A stretch of DNA of 45,006 bases from Streptacidiphilus anmyonensis (GCF_000787855.1 NZ_BBPQ01000008.1:33132-78137); one strand, 5' to 3'. Numbered from the stretch's first letter, positions 16,123 through 23,976 are shown. A program made the numbers and translations. The notes: generated by a model from the sequence alone, not told the origin.

Positions 16123-17120
16123 TACGCGGCCACCTCCACCTGGAGGCCCTGCTCGCGCAGGTAGCCGATCGGCACGACGTTCTCGTCGAAGCTGCCGGGC
16201 AGTGAGACGCGCATCCGGCCGACCTGACGGCCGCCCAGGGTCTCGACGGCGGCGCCGATGATGCTGACGTCGACGTTGTAGGTGCGGGCCAGCTGCGAGA
16301 TGAACGGCTGGGCCGTCGCCTCGCCCTGGAAGGTGATGTCGAGGAGGGTGCTGCCCTGGAGGGGCTCGCCCTCGCCGAGCGGGAACAGCTCGCGGGCGAG
16401 CTCGGATCCGGGCCGCTCCAGCAGCTCGTGCAGGGTGCCGGACTCGACGACGCGACCGGCCCGCATGAGCGCGGCGGAGTCGCAGACAGACTTGATGACG
16501 TCCATCTCGTGCGTGATGAGCAGCACGGTGAGGCCGAGCTGGTGGTTGAGGTCGCGCAGCAGCTGCAGGATGGAGCGGGTGGTCTCCGGGTCGAGCGCCG
16601 AGGTGGCCTCGTCGGAGAGGAGCACCTTGGGGTCGCCGGCCAGCGCGCGGGCGATGCCGACGCGCTGCTTCTGGCCGCCGGAGAGCTGCGCCGGGTAGGC
16701 CTTCGCCTTGTCGGCCAGGCCGACCAGCTCCAGCAGCTCGCGCGCCTTGGCGACGCGCTCACGGCGGCTCAGGCCGGTGAGCTCCAGCGGCAGTTCGACG
16801 TTCTCGGCGACGGTGCGCCGGGCCAGCAGGTTGAAGTGCTGGAAGACCATCCCGATGGAGCGGCGGGTCGCGCGCAGCTCGGCGGGCGAGAGCGCGGTCA
16901 GCTCGCGTCCGTCGACGCTGACGCTGCCGGAGGTGGGGCGCTCCAGCAGGTTCACGCAGCGGATCAGGGTGGACTTGCCGGCGCCGCTGGTGCCGACGAC
17001 GCCGTAGACCTCGCCCTGGCGGACGTGCAGGTCGACTCCGTCGAGTGCGGCGATCTCCGTGGTCGAGCCGGGACGGCCCTGGGCGCGGTAGACCTTACGC
17101 AGGTCAGAGGTGGTGATCAC
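16122..17120 (-). CDS. metN: Methionine importer ATP-binding protein
   Basis: A 332-residue ATPase driving methionine import. Walker A is GTSGAGKSTL near residue 43, the Q-loop region is GMVFQHFNLL, the signature is LSGGQKQRVGIARAL and Walker B is VLLSDEATSALDP. The last ~80 residues form the NIL (ACT-like) domain that lets intracellular methionine inhibit MetN (ITFQGEATAQPFISQLARTY). The start is GTG with a weak GGAA site. It is preceded by a 117-base segment after a Cys/Met-rich leader ORF, so expression is probably controlled by attenuation as well as by transport inhibition. Confidence 0.95.
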   Translation of the reverse strand: MITTSDLRKVYRAQGRPGSTTEIAALDGVDLHVRQGEVYGVVGTSGAGKSTLIRCVNLLERPTSGSVSVDGRELTALSPAELRATRRSIGMVFQHFNLLARRTVAENVELPLELTGLSRRERVAKARELLELVGLADKAKAYPAQLSGGQKQRVGIARALAGDPKVLLSDEATSALDPETTRSILQLLRDLNHQLGLTVLLITHEMDVIKSVCDSAALMRAGRVVESGTLHELLERPGSELARELFPLGEGEPLQGSTLLDITFQGEATAQPFISQLARTYNVDVSIIGAAVETLGGRQVGRMRVSLPGSFDENVVPIGYLREQGLQVEVAA

Positions 17121-17138
17121 AGTGTTTCCGTGGGTCGG

Positions 17139-17172
17139 CGCGCGAAGCCGTGCGTGCGGCCTGTCTCGCGCG
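17139..17172 (-). promoter_or_regulatory. Hairpin just upstream of metN
   Basis: Arms CGCGCGA/TCGCGCG (17139-17145 and 17166-17172) enclose a second GCCG/CGGC stem. In the mRNA it lies 18 bases before the metN start and 65 bases after the leader ORF stop. It is a candidate attenuator or ribosome-site-masking structure. I could not identify the alternative fold that would compete with it. Confidence 0.45.
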
Positions 17173-17237
17173 GGAAGGGTGTGCGGGGCGGCCCGGAGCG
17201 GTGCTCTACGGGCGGGTCTTGCGCTGGGCGGGAAGGC

Positions 17238-17336
17238 TCAGCAGCCGCACATTCGACAACAGCGCGTCATGCCGCGCATGCCACGACCACCTGCCGGCAT
17301 CGCGCCGGTGCTGTGGGTGTGCGTGGTCGTCGTCAT
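17238..17336 (-). CDS. Cys/Met-rich leader peptide of metNIQ
   Basis: A 32-codon ORF starting at ATG 17336 and ending TGA at 17238. The C-terminus reads MRGMTRCCRMCGC: four Cys within the last seven residues, and five Met overall. The paired Cys codons are TGT TGT and the next Arg is CGA, codons that are rare in such high-GC genomes. A promoter match at 17345-17373 would start the mRNA at or within two bases of the ATG, so it may be leaderless. Alternatively translation begins at the inner ATG at 17279, which has AGGTGG seven bases before. Short polycysteine ORFs are known attenuators of sulfur genes in mycobacteria. By analogy this one would stall ribosomes when charged Cys- (or Met-) tRNA is scarce and adjust metNIQ expression. 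Confidence 0.65.
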   Translation of the reverse strand: MTTTTHTHSTGAMPAGGRGMRGMTRCCRMCGC

Positions 17337-17344
17337 GGGAGTCA

Positions 17345-17373
17345 GTTAAACAGATGGTCTGCGGATCACCCAA
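17345..17373 (-). promoter_or_regulatory. Probable promoter of the met leader and metNIQ
   Basis: On the minus strand, TTGGGT (17368-17373) and TTTAAC (17345-17350) are separated by exactly 17 bases. The predicted transcription start falls at or within two bases of the leader ATG at 17336. Confidence 0.5.
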
Positions 17374-17455
17374 AAGGGGCGTCCGGAGTATGAGACGAAG
17401 TGTGGACGCTTCGCGAGACGTCGCTGGTCAGCGCCGCCGACAGGGCCAGGGTCGT

Positions 17456-17490
17456 GCCGCCCCGGGGACGTGGGGAGAGCCCGGGGCGGC
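17456..17490 (-). terminator. Terminator of the GNAT gene
   Basis: An 11-bp perfect inverted repeat GCCGCCCCGGG/CCCGGGGCGGC with a 13-base loop, five bases after the stop of the minus-strand gene at 17496. It separates that gene from the met leader promoter. Confidence 0.75.
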
Positions 17491-17495
17491 GCGCG

Positions 17496-18008
17496 TCACG
17501 CGGTGGCGGCCAGTTGCTCCGCCGGATGGGCGGCCTGCTTCTCCAGCACGATGAAGCTCAGCTTGTTGTTGATCTCCTCGACCTGGGTCTGGCGGTAGCC
17601 GAGGCGCTGGTAGAGGCGCAGATTGCCGATGCTGCGGTGGCCGGTGAAGAGCCGGTAGCCGGTGGGCGGCCGCGGCCCGGAGGCGAGCTGCCGTTCCATC
17701 GCGCTGAGAAGTCGGCTGCCGAGTCCGTGCCGCTGCATCCGCGGGTGGACCATCAGGCGCCCTATCCGGCCCACGCCGTCGGCGTCGACCCAGCCACGGA
17801 CGCTGCCGACGACCTCGTCGCCCAGACGGGCCACCAGCACCTGGTGCTCCTTCAGCTCCGTGCGCAGGCTCTCCAGCGTCTGCGTCAGCGGGTCGATGGC
17901 CCAGTCACCGTAGAGCTCGGCTTCGCCCTGGTAGCAGAGGAACTGCAACTTCAGGATCCGCTCGGCGTCGTCCTCGGTGGCCACCGAGGTGGTCACGCTC
18001 ATGCCCAC
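17496..18008 (-). CDS. GNAT N-acetyltransferase
   Basis: A 170-residue acetyltransferase with the acetyl-CoA binding block IGRLMVHPRMQRHGLGSRLLSAMER (about 93-117) and a later GNLRLYQRLGYRQ that completes the fold. The first half contains VLVARLGDEVVGSVRGWVD, the typical beta-hairpin. I prefer GTG at 18008 because GGAGG lies six bases before it. ATG at 18002 would shorten it by two residues but leaves twelve bases of spacing. It is transcribed away from the flavin monooxygenase gene. The substrate is unknown. Confidence 0.8.
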   Translation of the reverse strand: MGMSVTTSVATEDDAERILKLQFLCYQGEAELYGDWAIDPLTQTLESLRTELKEHQVLVARLGDEVVGSVRGWVDADGVGRIGRLMVHPRMQRHGLGSRLLSAMERQLASGPRPPTGYRLFTGHRSIGNLRLYQRLGYRQTQVEEINNKLSFIVLEKQAAHPAEQLAATA

Positions 18009-18222
18009 GCGCTTCCTCCCTTTCTCGTGAGCCCGGCCGCGCGGTGTGCGAGGGGAGTACGACCGGGTTGCCCTGACCGGAGGTGTGGTCTGCCTGACGA
18101 TCATGCGTCGCCATCGGCATACGTTCCAGTCCCCTTTACCCCGCGGCCTCCCGGTTGCAACCTCGCGCCGCGAGCCGACCGCGACCGGACCACGACCCGC
18201 ACCCGAGCCGACTCGGGTACTT

Positions 18223-18246
18223 GTAATTCATCACACGATGAATTAC
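18223..18246. promoter_or_regulatory. Perfect 24-bp operator-like inverted repeat
   Basis: GTAATTCATC-ACAC-GATGAATTAC has perfect 10-bp arms and is AT-rich within GC-rich DNA. A looser outer pair GACTCG/CGAGTC brackets it at 18210-18215 and 18250-18255. It lies 61 bases before the flavin monooxygenase start, in the 298-bp divergent gap at 18009-18306, where I see no other gene. It resembles a MarR- or TetR-type site. No such regulator gene is adjacent. Confidence 0.75.
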
Positions 18247-18306
18247 TTTCGAGTCCTGGGCCATCACAGACCCAGGGGCATCACCGAGCGATGGGGGAGC
18301 ACGACG

Positions 18307-19800
18307 ATGAACACTGCTCAGAACCGCGACTACGACGTCCTGGTCGTCGGCGGCGGACCGACCGGCCTGCTGCTCGCCGGGGACGTCGCCGCCGCCGGCC
18401 TGCGGGTCGCCCTGCTGGAGAAGCGCACCGAGGAGTCCGAGCTCACCCGCGCCTTCGCGGTCCACGCCCGCACGCTGGAGGAGCTCGACGCCCGCGGCGT
18501 CGCCGACGAGCTGCTGGGGACGGGCGCGCGACTGACCAGCCTCAGCCTCTTCGGCGCCGTGCGGGTCGACATGAGCAAGCTGCCCAGCCGGTTCCCCGAG
18601 CTGCTGATCACCCCTCAGTACCAGACCGAGCGCGTCCTGCTGGGACGGGCCCTCGACGCCGGCGCGACCCTGCTGCGCGGCGCGGAGGTCACCGCCCTGC
18701 GCCAGGACGCGGACGCGGTCGAGGTGGACGCCGTCGTCGACGGCGGGACCGTCACCCTGCGGGCCGCGTACGCCGTCGGCAGCGACGGGGTGCGGAGCAC
18801 CGTGCGGCGGCTGCTCGGCGTCGACTACCCCGGCGAGTCGGCGATCTCCTCGGTGATGCTGGCCGACGTCCAGCTGGACACCGAGCCCGAGGACGTCCTG
18901 ACCGTCGGGGCGAGCAGGCAGGGCTTCGCCTTCATGGCCCCCTACGGCGACGGCTGGTACCGCGTCATCGCCTGGGACCACGCCGAGCAGCTCCCCGACT
19001 CCGCGCCCGTCGACTTCGAGGCGATGAGCCGCCTGGTGACCTCGGTCCTCGGCAAGGACTACGGGCTGCGCGACCCCCGGTGGACCTCGCGCTTCCACAG
19101 CGACGAACGACAGGCCACCAGCTACCGGGTGGGCCGGGTCTTCCTCGCCGGCGACGCGGCGCACTGCCACTCCCCCGCCGGCGGCCAGGGCATGAACACC
19201 GGCCTGCAGGACGCGGCGAACCTCAGCTGGAAGCTGGTCGCGGCGGTGCGCGGCTGGGCCGCGCCGGGCCTGCTCGACAGCTACCAGGCCGAGCGGCACC
19301 CCGTCGGCGCGCACGTGCTGCGCACCTCGGGCGGCCTGCTGCGCCTGTCGATCGGTCAGTCCGCGCCGCTGCGGCTCGCCCGGGGGCTCGCGAAAGCCCT
19401 CGGCTCCCACCTCGCGCCGCTGGCGCGGCGCGGCGGCATGGAGGTCTCCGGCATCTCCGTCTCCTACCGCGAGCAGGCTCCGGCCGGCTCCCACCGCCTG
19501 GTCGGCGACCGCGCGGCGGACATCGACCTCACGAGCGCGGATGGCGACAAGGCCCCGACCCGCCTCTACGAGGCGCTGCGCGAGGGACGCTTCGTCCTCG
19601 TCGGACCGGCCGGCTCGGCCGATGCGGACGGCTCCGCCGAGTTCCCCGACGACTGGTGCGACCGCGTCGTGACGGCCACCGCCCCGAGCCTCACCTCGGA
19701 GTGGGTCCTCGTCCGCCCCGACGGCTACGTCGCCTGGGCCGCGGACAACCCCACCCCGGCCCAGGTCCGTGCGGGCCTGACGGCCTGGCTGGGCAACTGA
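18307..19800 (+). CDS. FAD-dependent aromatic monooxygenase (PHBH fold)
   Basis: A 497-residue group A flavoprotein hydroxylase of the kind acting on phenols, polyketides or rifamycin-like compounds, using NAD(P)H and O2. Its FAD-binding motifs are in order: GxGxxG as VVGGGPTGLLLAG (residues 13-25), the DG motif GSDGVRSTVRR and the GD motif FLAGDAAHCHSPAGGQGMNTGLQDAANLSWKL near 280. The ~100 C-terminal residues form the usual thioredoxin-like tail (FVLVGPAG...WVLVRPDGYVAWAAD). ATG at 18307 has GGGGGAG eight bases upstream. The operator-like repeat at 18223-18246 suggests induction by a small molecule. It stands alone and its substrate is unknown. Confidence 0.9.
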   Translation: MNTAQNRDYDVLVVGGGPTGLLLAGDVAAAGLRVALLEKRTEESELTRAFAVHARTLEELDARGVADELLGTGARLTSLSLFGAVRVDMSKLPSRFPELLITPQYQTERVLLGRALDAGATLLRGAEVTALRQDADAVEVDAVVDGGTVTLRAAYAVGSDGVRSTVRRLLGVDYPGESAISSVMLADVQLDTEPEDVLTVGASRQGFAFMAPYGDGWYRVIAWDHAEQLPDSAPVDFEAMSRLVTSVLGKDYGLRDPRWTSRFHSDERQATSYRVGRVFLAGDAAHCHSPAGGQGMNTGLQDAANLSWKLVAAVRGWAAPGLLDSYQAERHPVGAHVLRTSGGLLRLSIGQSAPLRLARGLAKALGSHLAPLARRGGMEVSGISVSYREQAPAGSHRLVGDRAADIDLTSADGDKAPTRLYEALREGRFVLVGPAGSADADGSAEFPDDWCDRVVTATAPSLTSEWVLVRPDGYVAWAADNPTPAQVRAGLTAWLGN

Positions 19801-19816
19801 GCCGGCTGCACCCCCC

Positions 19817-19972
19817 AGGGGCGCGGGGCTGTGCCGACATGCGGCTCCTCCCCCAGCCTTCGGCCGGGAGGTGCCCCCAGCGTGGGCGCGACAAGCCACT
19901 GACACGCAGCTGGTCCTCAATGAACAGGGCCGTGCGCACAGGGTGGTTGCTCGCGCAGTTCCCCGCGCCCCT
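19817..19972. repeat. Dispersed intergenic hairpin element B
   Basis: Outer inverted arms AGGGGCGCGGGG/CCCCGCGCCCCT (19817-19828 and 19961-19972) enclose the same double-hairpin core found in element A (19840-19898 against 13558-13616). Its right end nearly matches element C. It fills the gap between the convergent monooxygenase and sigma-like genes and probably terminates transcription from one or both sides. Confidence 0.85.
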
Positions 19973-19985
19973 CAAGGTGCTGCCA

Positions 19986-20261
19986 CTAGATGTCCGGGCC
20001 GAGGCGGCGGCGGAGGCACTCCAGGCAACGCGACCGGGTCGGGCCGATGCTGCCGCGCGGGATGCCGAGACGCGCCGCGAGAGCGGCGTAGTCCGCCGTC
20101 GGATCGTCAAGCAGCGCAGCGAACAGCGCGCCGCAGCGGGCGGGTAGGCGTGAGACCGCGGCGCGCAGCCGCGCCGCGCGCTCTTGGGCGAGGTGGTGGG
20201 TCTCGGGGCAGCCGCCGGTACGGGGAAGCCGCAGCCCGGCGGGGATCTCAGCGTTGGCCAT
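19986..20261 (-). CDS. Sigma-70 region 4-only protein (possible ECF sigma remnant)
   Basis: A 91-residue protein whose second half is a clear sigma region 4 helix-turn-helix: LPARCGALFAALLDDPTADY, then AALAARLGIPRGSIGPTRSRCLECLRRRL. The SIGPTR-RCLE-LR pattern is typical of streptomycete ECF sigma factors. Regions 2 and 3, needed to bind core polymerase and open the promoter, are absent, and no remnant is visible in the 209 bases upstream. It could be a truncated sigma gene or a small DNA- or polymerase-binding regulator. The ATG at 20261 has only a close-set GAGGG, so the start is uncertain. It is divergent from plsC. Confidence 0.6.
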   Translation of the reverse strand: MANAEIPAGLRLPRTGGCPETHHLAQERAARLRAAVSRLPARCGALFAALLDDPTADYAALAARLGIPRGSIGPTRSRCLECLRRRLGPDI

Positions 20262-20405
20262 GCCCTCGGGGACGCTCGGCGAAGCCTCCCCGGCTGCCGC
20301 CCGGAGGCCGTTTCACCCGCACGGCGGACTGCGCGTCATCAGATGATCAACGGAATGTAACCCAGACCACCGCAGGCCGCGTACCCGGCGGTAACAGAAG
20401 GCCAC

Positions 20406-20411
20406 TAGGAT
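20406..20411 (+). promoter_or_regulatory. Candidate -10 element for plsC
   Basis: TAGGAT fits the TAnnnT consensus and lies 60 bases before the plsC start codon. No good -35 is seen at 16-18 bases. Confidence 0.35.
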
Positions 20412-20470
20412 CACCGCATCCCGTTACGCGCAACCCGCCCGCGACAGCGCTCGGCCACGACGGAGGCACG

Positions 20471-21214
20471 GTGTTCTACTGGACGCTCAAGAAGATCATT
20501 GTCGGCCCGCTGGTCCGCACCCTCTACCGGCCTCGGGTCACGGGTCTGGAGAACGTCCCCGTCGACGGTCCGGCGATCATCGCGCCGAACCACCTCTCCT
20601 TCTGCGACTCGGTCTTCCTCCCGCTCGCGGCACCGCGTCAGGTGCACTACGTGGCCAAGGAGGAGTACTTCATCGGCAAGGGCGTCAAGGGCCGGCTGAT
20701 GGCGTGGTTCTTCACCGGCGTCGGCGCGGTCCCGGTGGACCGCAGCGGCGGCCGGGCGTCCATGGCCGCGATCGACACCGGCATGGCGCAGTTGGAGAAG
20801 GGCCGCCTCTTCGGCATCTACCCCGAGGGCACCCGCTCCCCCGACGGCCGCCTCCACCGGGGCCGCACCGGCGTCGCGCATCTGGCGCTGGCCAGCGGTG
20901 CGCCGGTGATCCCGGTCGGGCTGGTGAACACCGACCAGGTCCAGGCGAACGGCAGCATGCGCTGGCGCCGGCCGTTCCGCGTCCGGCCGGAGATCCACTT
21001 CGGCAAGCCGCTGACCTTCGAGCGCTACGAGGGCATGCAGCGGGACCGTTTCGTGCTCCGCGCCGTCACCGACGAGATCGTCTCGGCGATCCTGGACCTC
21101 TCCGGCCAGGAGTACGTGGACATGTACGCCACGAAGGCCAAGCTGTTGGCCGCGAAGGCGGCCAAGGCGGAGACCCCGAAGGCCGGTCAGGAGAAGCTGA
21201 AGGACGCCGCCTAG
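20471..21214 (+). CDS. plsC: 1-acyl-sn-glycerol-3-phosphate acyltransferase family protein
   Basis: A 247-residue membrane-associated acyltransferase that would acylate lysophosphatidic acid to phosphatidic acid, or a related acceptor. Motif I is NHLSFCDS (the HxxxxD catalytic pair), followed by the VGAVPVDRSGG region, then YPEGTRSPDGRLHRGRTG (acyl-acceptor phosphate binding) and VIPVGL. The C-terminus is Lys/Ala-rich (AKLLAAKAAKAE). GTG at 20471 is supported by GGAGG five bases before. Streptomycetes have several PlsC paralogues, so the acceptor of this one is open. Confidence 0.88.
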   Translation: MFYWTLKKIIVGPLVRTLYRPRVTGLENVPVDGPAIIAPNHLSFCDSVFLPLAAPRQVHYVAKEEYFIGKGVKGRLMAWFFTGVGAVPVDRSGGRASMAAIDTGMAQLEKGRLFGIYPEGTRSPDGRLHRGRTGVAHLALASGAPVIPVGLVNTDQVQANGSMRWRRPFRVRPEIHFGKPLTFERYEGMQRDRFVLRAVTDEIVSAILDLSGQEYVDMYATKAKLLAAKAAKAETPKAGQEKLKDAA

Positions 21215-21305
21215 ATCCGCCTGGACCCGGCCGGATCAGAGCGGACAGAGCGGATCAGAGCGGAACCCCCTGGACCCGCCCGCACCGGCGTGCGAGGCTG
21301 CCCGC

Positions 21306-21836
21306 ATGGACGTGAAGATCGACATCAACGACTGGGAGCGGCGCAGCGCCCAGGCCTGGGCCGAGATCGACGGCTACTACGAGCGGGGCGAGGCCGGTGA
21401 GGCCGAGTTCCGCGCGCGGATCGACGCGCTCGCCGCCGAGCTGCCGCAGGACAGCCCCGTGGTTCCGTTCGAGCGTGCCTGCGCGTGGGACTCGACCGGC
21501 CACTCCGACAAGGCCGTTCCGCTCTACCGGGAGGCTCTGGACCGCGGCCTGGCGGGCATGCGCCGACGCCGGGCCGTGGTCCAGATGTCCAGCTCGCTGC
21601 GGAACGTGGGCCGCGTGGCGGAGGCGGTCGAACTGCTCACAGCGGAACGGGACAACCACGACCCGGACGCCGCCGTGCTGGACGACGCCGTCGCCGCCAC
21701 GCTCGCGCTCTGCCTGGTCGACTCGGGCCGCGAGCGGGAGGCCGTCTCGGTCGCGCTCTCCGCCCTCGCTCCGCATCTGCCGCGCTACCAGCGGTCGATG
21801 GCCAACTACGCCCGGCTCCTGGTCGAGCCGGAGTAG
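21306..21836 (+). CDS. TPR-containing protein
   Basis: A 176-residue soluble protein of helical hairpins: VPFERACAWDSTGHSDKAVPLYREALDRGL and RRAVVQMSSSLRNVGRVAEAVELLTAE are clear tetratricopeptide units. A third, weaker unit covers ATLALCLVDSGREREAVSVALSALAPHL. The N-terminal 45 residues are acidic and helical. TPR proteins act as binding scaffolds, and no partner is evident. GAGG lies eight bases before the ATG. It follows plsC by 91 bases containing short GGATCAGAGCGGA echoes and converges on the gene at 21861. Confidence 0.75.
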   Translation: MDVKIDINDWERRSAQAWAEIDGYYERGEAGEAEFRARIDALAAELPQDSPVVPFERACAWDSTGHSDKAVPLYREALDRGLAGMRRRRAVVQMSSSLRNVGRVAEAVELLTAERDNHDPDAAVLDDAVAATLALCLVDSGREREAVSVALSALAPHLPRYQRSMANYARLLVEPE

Positions 21837-21860
21837 ACCGGAGCAGACAGGCGGCCCGCC

Positions 21861-22994
21861 TCAGAACCTGCGCAGGAACGAGCCGAGCGACTTCGCCGCG
21901 GTGTCGGCCAGGTTGGCGAACGCCTGGCCGAGCTCGTCCAGGTCCTCGGCGAAGGTGTTCGGCTCCCGCCGCTCCGACGGGCCCTGCGACGTCCCGGGCT
22001 CCGGCACGACCACCGCGCCCCGGTAGCCGACCGGCCCCTCGTTGACGCGCTGGGACCACCCCTGGAACGAACTCCCGTCCTCCGTCAACCCGATGGACGC
22101 CGAGCAGGCCCGCTGGTCGGTCCAGGCGACACGCTCGAACGGGGTCTCCTCGCCGACGGCGAGGTGGAACGTCAGCGGCCCGCCCTGGTGCCAGCGGCCG
22201 CCCCAGCCGGCCTCGGTCGTGAAGGCGTGCGTATCGGCCGGGTCGGCGTCACCGGGGAAGGACTGACGGTCGGTCAGCGCGCCGCGCAGCTCGTACCACC
22301 GGCCCTCGGCGTCGCGGGCGTGGCCGTAGAAGGTGTGGAGCTCGAGCGCGAACTCGACCGACGCCTCCGCTCCGGACCGCACCCGCCAGTCCAGGCGTGA
22401 GGGCATCGCGCCCTCGCCGGAGTCGACATGCAGACGCCAGGCCGCCGCGGGCTCCCACTCCTCCGCTCCAGGCGCGCGCCGGTCGGTGCGGTAGGTCAGC
22501 AGGGACTGTGCGAACGACTCGGCCAGCCACGCCCGTTCGGCGGCGTCGCGATCCCAGACGGGCTCGGCCAGCACGCGGTAGAGCCACAGCTGCGAGCGCG
22601 CGTCGGAGGCCGTGCGGAGCGTCAGCGTGTTGCTTCCGCCCGGCTTGAGCAGCTCCGCGGGCACCGCGAAAGTGATCTGCTGAGGGAGGTCTCCCCCACC
22701 GGGTATGCGGAAGTCGGCCACGACCGTCCGGGAGTTGACGGCGAGCTCCAGCGGTGCGTAGCCGGGACGCGAGCCCAGCTTGGAGACGAGGGCCCGGACT
22801 TTGACCGTGAGCTCGTCCCTGACGCCCTCCTCGGGAACGTCGAACAGGAGGGTGACCGCCGCCCCGGCGTCCAGCGCGAAGTGGTCCCGCGCGAAGCGGG
22901 CCCGTTCGGAGGTGACCGCCGCGTTGCCGGTCCGGGGGGCGGCGGCGGAGAAGTCGGCGAAGACAGGCTGCACGTGGGCTCCAACATCGGGCAT
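21861..22994 (-). CDS. Uncharacterised beta-rich protein
   Basis: A 377-residue protein without signal peptide or membrane helix. The first ~140 residues read as a beta-sandwich: alternating strands ending PLELAVNSRTVVADFRIPGG and FAVPAELLKPGGSNTLTLRTASDARSQLWLYRVL, reminiscent of galactose-binding or lyase-associated jelly rolls (inference). Residues ~170-330 form another Trp-rich beta region (DWRVRSGAEASVEFALELHTFYGHARD, WGGRWHQGGPLTFHLAVG). A short amphipathic helical tail ends it (LDELGQAFANLADTAAKSLGSFLRRF). I chose the ATG at 22994; its ribosome site is weak and a longer reading to 23048 would run into repeat-like DNA. I do not recognise the family. Confidence 0.65.
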   Translation of the reverse strand: MPDVGAHVQPVFADFSAAAPRTGNAAVTSERARFARDHFALDAGAAVTLLFDVPEEGVRDELTVKVRALVSKLGSRPGYAPLELAVNSRTVVADFRIPGGGDLPQQITFAVPAELLKPGGSNTLTLRTASDARSQLWLYRVLAEPVWDRDAAERAWLAESFAQSLLTYRTDRRAPGAEEWEPAAAWRLHVDSGEGAMPSRLDWRVRSGAEASVEFALELHTFYGHARDAEGRWYELRGALTDRQSFPGDADPADTHAFTTEAGWGGRWHQGGPLTFHLAVGEETPFERVAWTDQRACSASIGLTEDGSSFQGWSQRVNEGPVGYRGAVVVPEPGTSQGPSERREPNTFAEDLDELGQAFANLADTAAKSLGSFLRRF

Positions 22995-23143
22995 GGACTC
23001 GGCTGAGACTCTGCTGACATGCGGCTCCACCGCATGGCGCGTCACCACCCCGTGCAGTGGGTCCCCAAACTAACAGGGCCGACCGACACGAAGGGTCCGA
23101 TGCATGTGGCGGAGCCCACCGCCGAACAGACGCGGTGTCAGCG

Positions 23144-23893
23144 TCAGCGCATGCCGCCGGAGGCGAGGATCACGTCCCCCGTGATCCAGCGTGCGTCGTC
23201 GGACGCCAGGAAGGCCACCAGCGGGCCGTAGTCGTCCGGGGTGCCCGTACGGCCCAGCGGGGTGTCGGCAATGGCCTGCGCCTCCTGAGCCGAGCCGACG
23301 AATCCCATCGCCCTGGTGCCCTCGGTGTCCGACGGTCCGGGCATGATCGCGTTGACCCGGATGCCCCGCGGCCCGAGCTCCTTGGCCGCGGCGATGGTGA
23401 ACGCGTTGACGGCGCTCTTGGACGCGACGTAGAGCGAGCTGTAGAGCGGGTGGGTGAGCGTGCCGGCCGTCGAGACGTTGACGACCGACGCGGCGCCGAT
23501 GTCGTCCTGTGCGGCCAGGGCCTGCGTGGTGAGGATCGTCCCGAGCACGTTCGTGGTCATCTCGCGCTGGAACTCCTTCTCGGTGATGTCCGACAGCGGC
23601 ATGAAGACGGCCACGGCGGCGTTGTTCACGAGCACGTCGACGGGTCCGTACTCCTCGCGCGCCCGATCGAACAGGCGGCGCACGTCTCCGCCGCGGGCCA
23701 CGTCGGCCTGGACCGCGACCGCCCGGCCGCCCTCGGCCGTGATGTCCGCGACGACCCGCTCGGCGCCCGTCGCGTCCTCCCGGTAGTTCACCACGACGGC
23801 CGCGCCGGTCCTGGCCAGCGTCCTGGCGATCCCCGCGCCGAGGCCCTTCGACGCACCGGTGACGATCGCCGTACGTGCGTTGTTGCTGCTCAC
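23144..23893 (-). CDS. SDR-family oxidoreductase
   Basis: A 249-residue classical short-chain dehydrogenase/reductase. It has TGASKGLGAGIA for cofactor binding (residues 14-25), DVLVNNAAV, the catalytic Ser in VVNVSTAGTLTH and the YVASK catalytic Tyr/Lys pair. MRVNAIMPGP-like and TGDVILASGGM segments complete the fold, as in FabG-like NADPH ketoreductases. It is transcribed divergently from an HxlR regulator with two palindromes between them. HxlR/SDR pairs commonly respond to reactive electrophiles or quinones, so a detoxifying role is plausible. The substrate is unknown. Confidence 0.88.
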   Translation of the reverse strand: MSSNNARTAIVTGASKGLGAGIARTLARTGAAVVVNYREDATGAERVVADITAEGGRAVAVQADVARGGDVRRLFDRAREEYGPVDVLVNNAAVAVFMPLSDITEKEFQREMTTNVLGTILTTQALAAQDDIGAASVVNVSTAGTLTHPLYSSLYVASKSAVNAFTIAAAKELGPRGIRVNAIMPGPSDTEGTRAMGFVGSAQEAQAIADTPLGRTGTPDDYGPLVAFLASDDARWITGDVILASGGMR

Positions 23894-23906
23894 AGTGACT
23901 CCTGGA

Positions 23907-23922
23907 ACGTTCTCGAACGTTG
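23907..23922. promoter_or_regulatory. Operator-like inverted repeat in the SDR/HxlR gap
   Basis: AACGTTC-TC-GAACGTT has perfect 7-bp arms and lies 14 bases before the SDR start, where bound protein would block its transcription or translation. Confidence 0.55.
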
Positions 23923-23964
23923 ATGCCTGCGGAAGTCACCGTAGGAAAGCGGGTTTCCACGGGG

Positions 23965-23976
23965 AAGTACGTACTT
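23965..23976. promoter_or_regulatory. Second palindrome in the SDR/HxlR gap
   Basis: AAGTACGTACTT is a perfect 12-bp palindrome, 17 bases before the HxlR start and next to TAAGCT (23982-23987), a possible -10. GTAC-centred sites are common for HxlR-type regulators. Confidence 0.55.

Noticed and set aside
14471-16762. One long frame joining metQ to upstream sequence
   Set aside because: The upstream part overlaps metI and metN in another frame; the lipoprotein signal and ribosome site place the metQ start at 15316.
17121-17400. SAM riboswitch before metN
   Set aside because: No SAM-I or SAM-II core is visible; the Cys/Met leader ORF is a better explanation.
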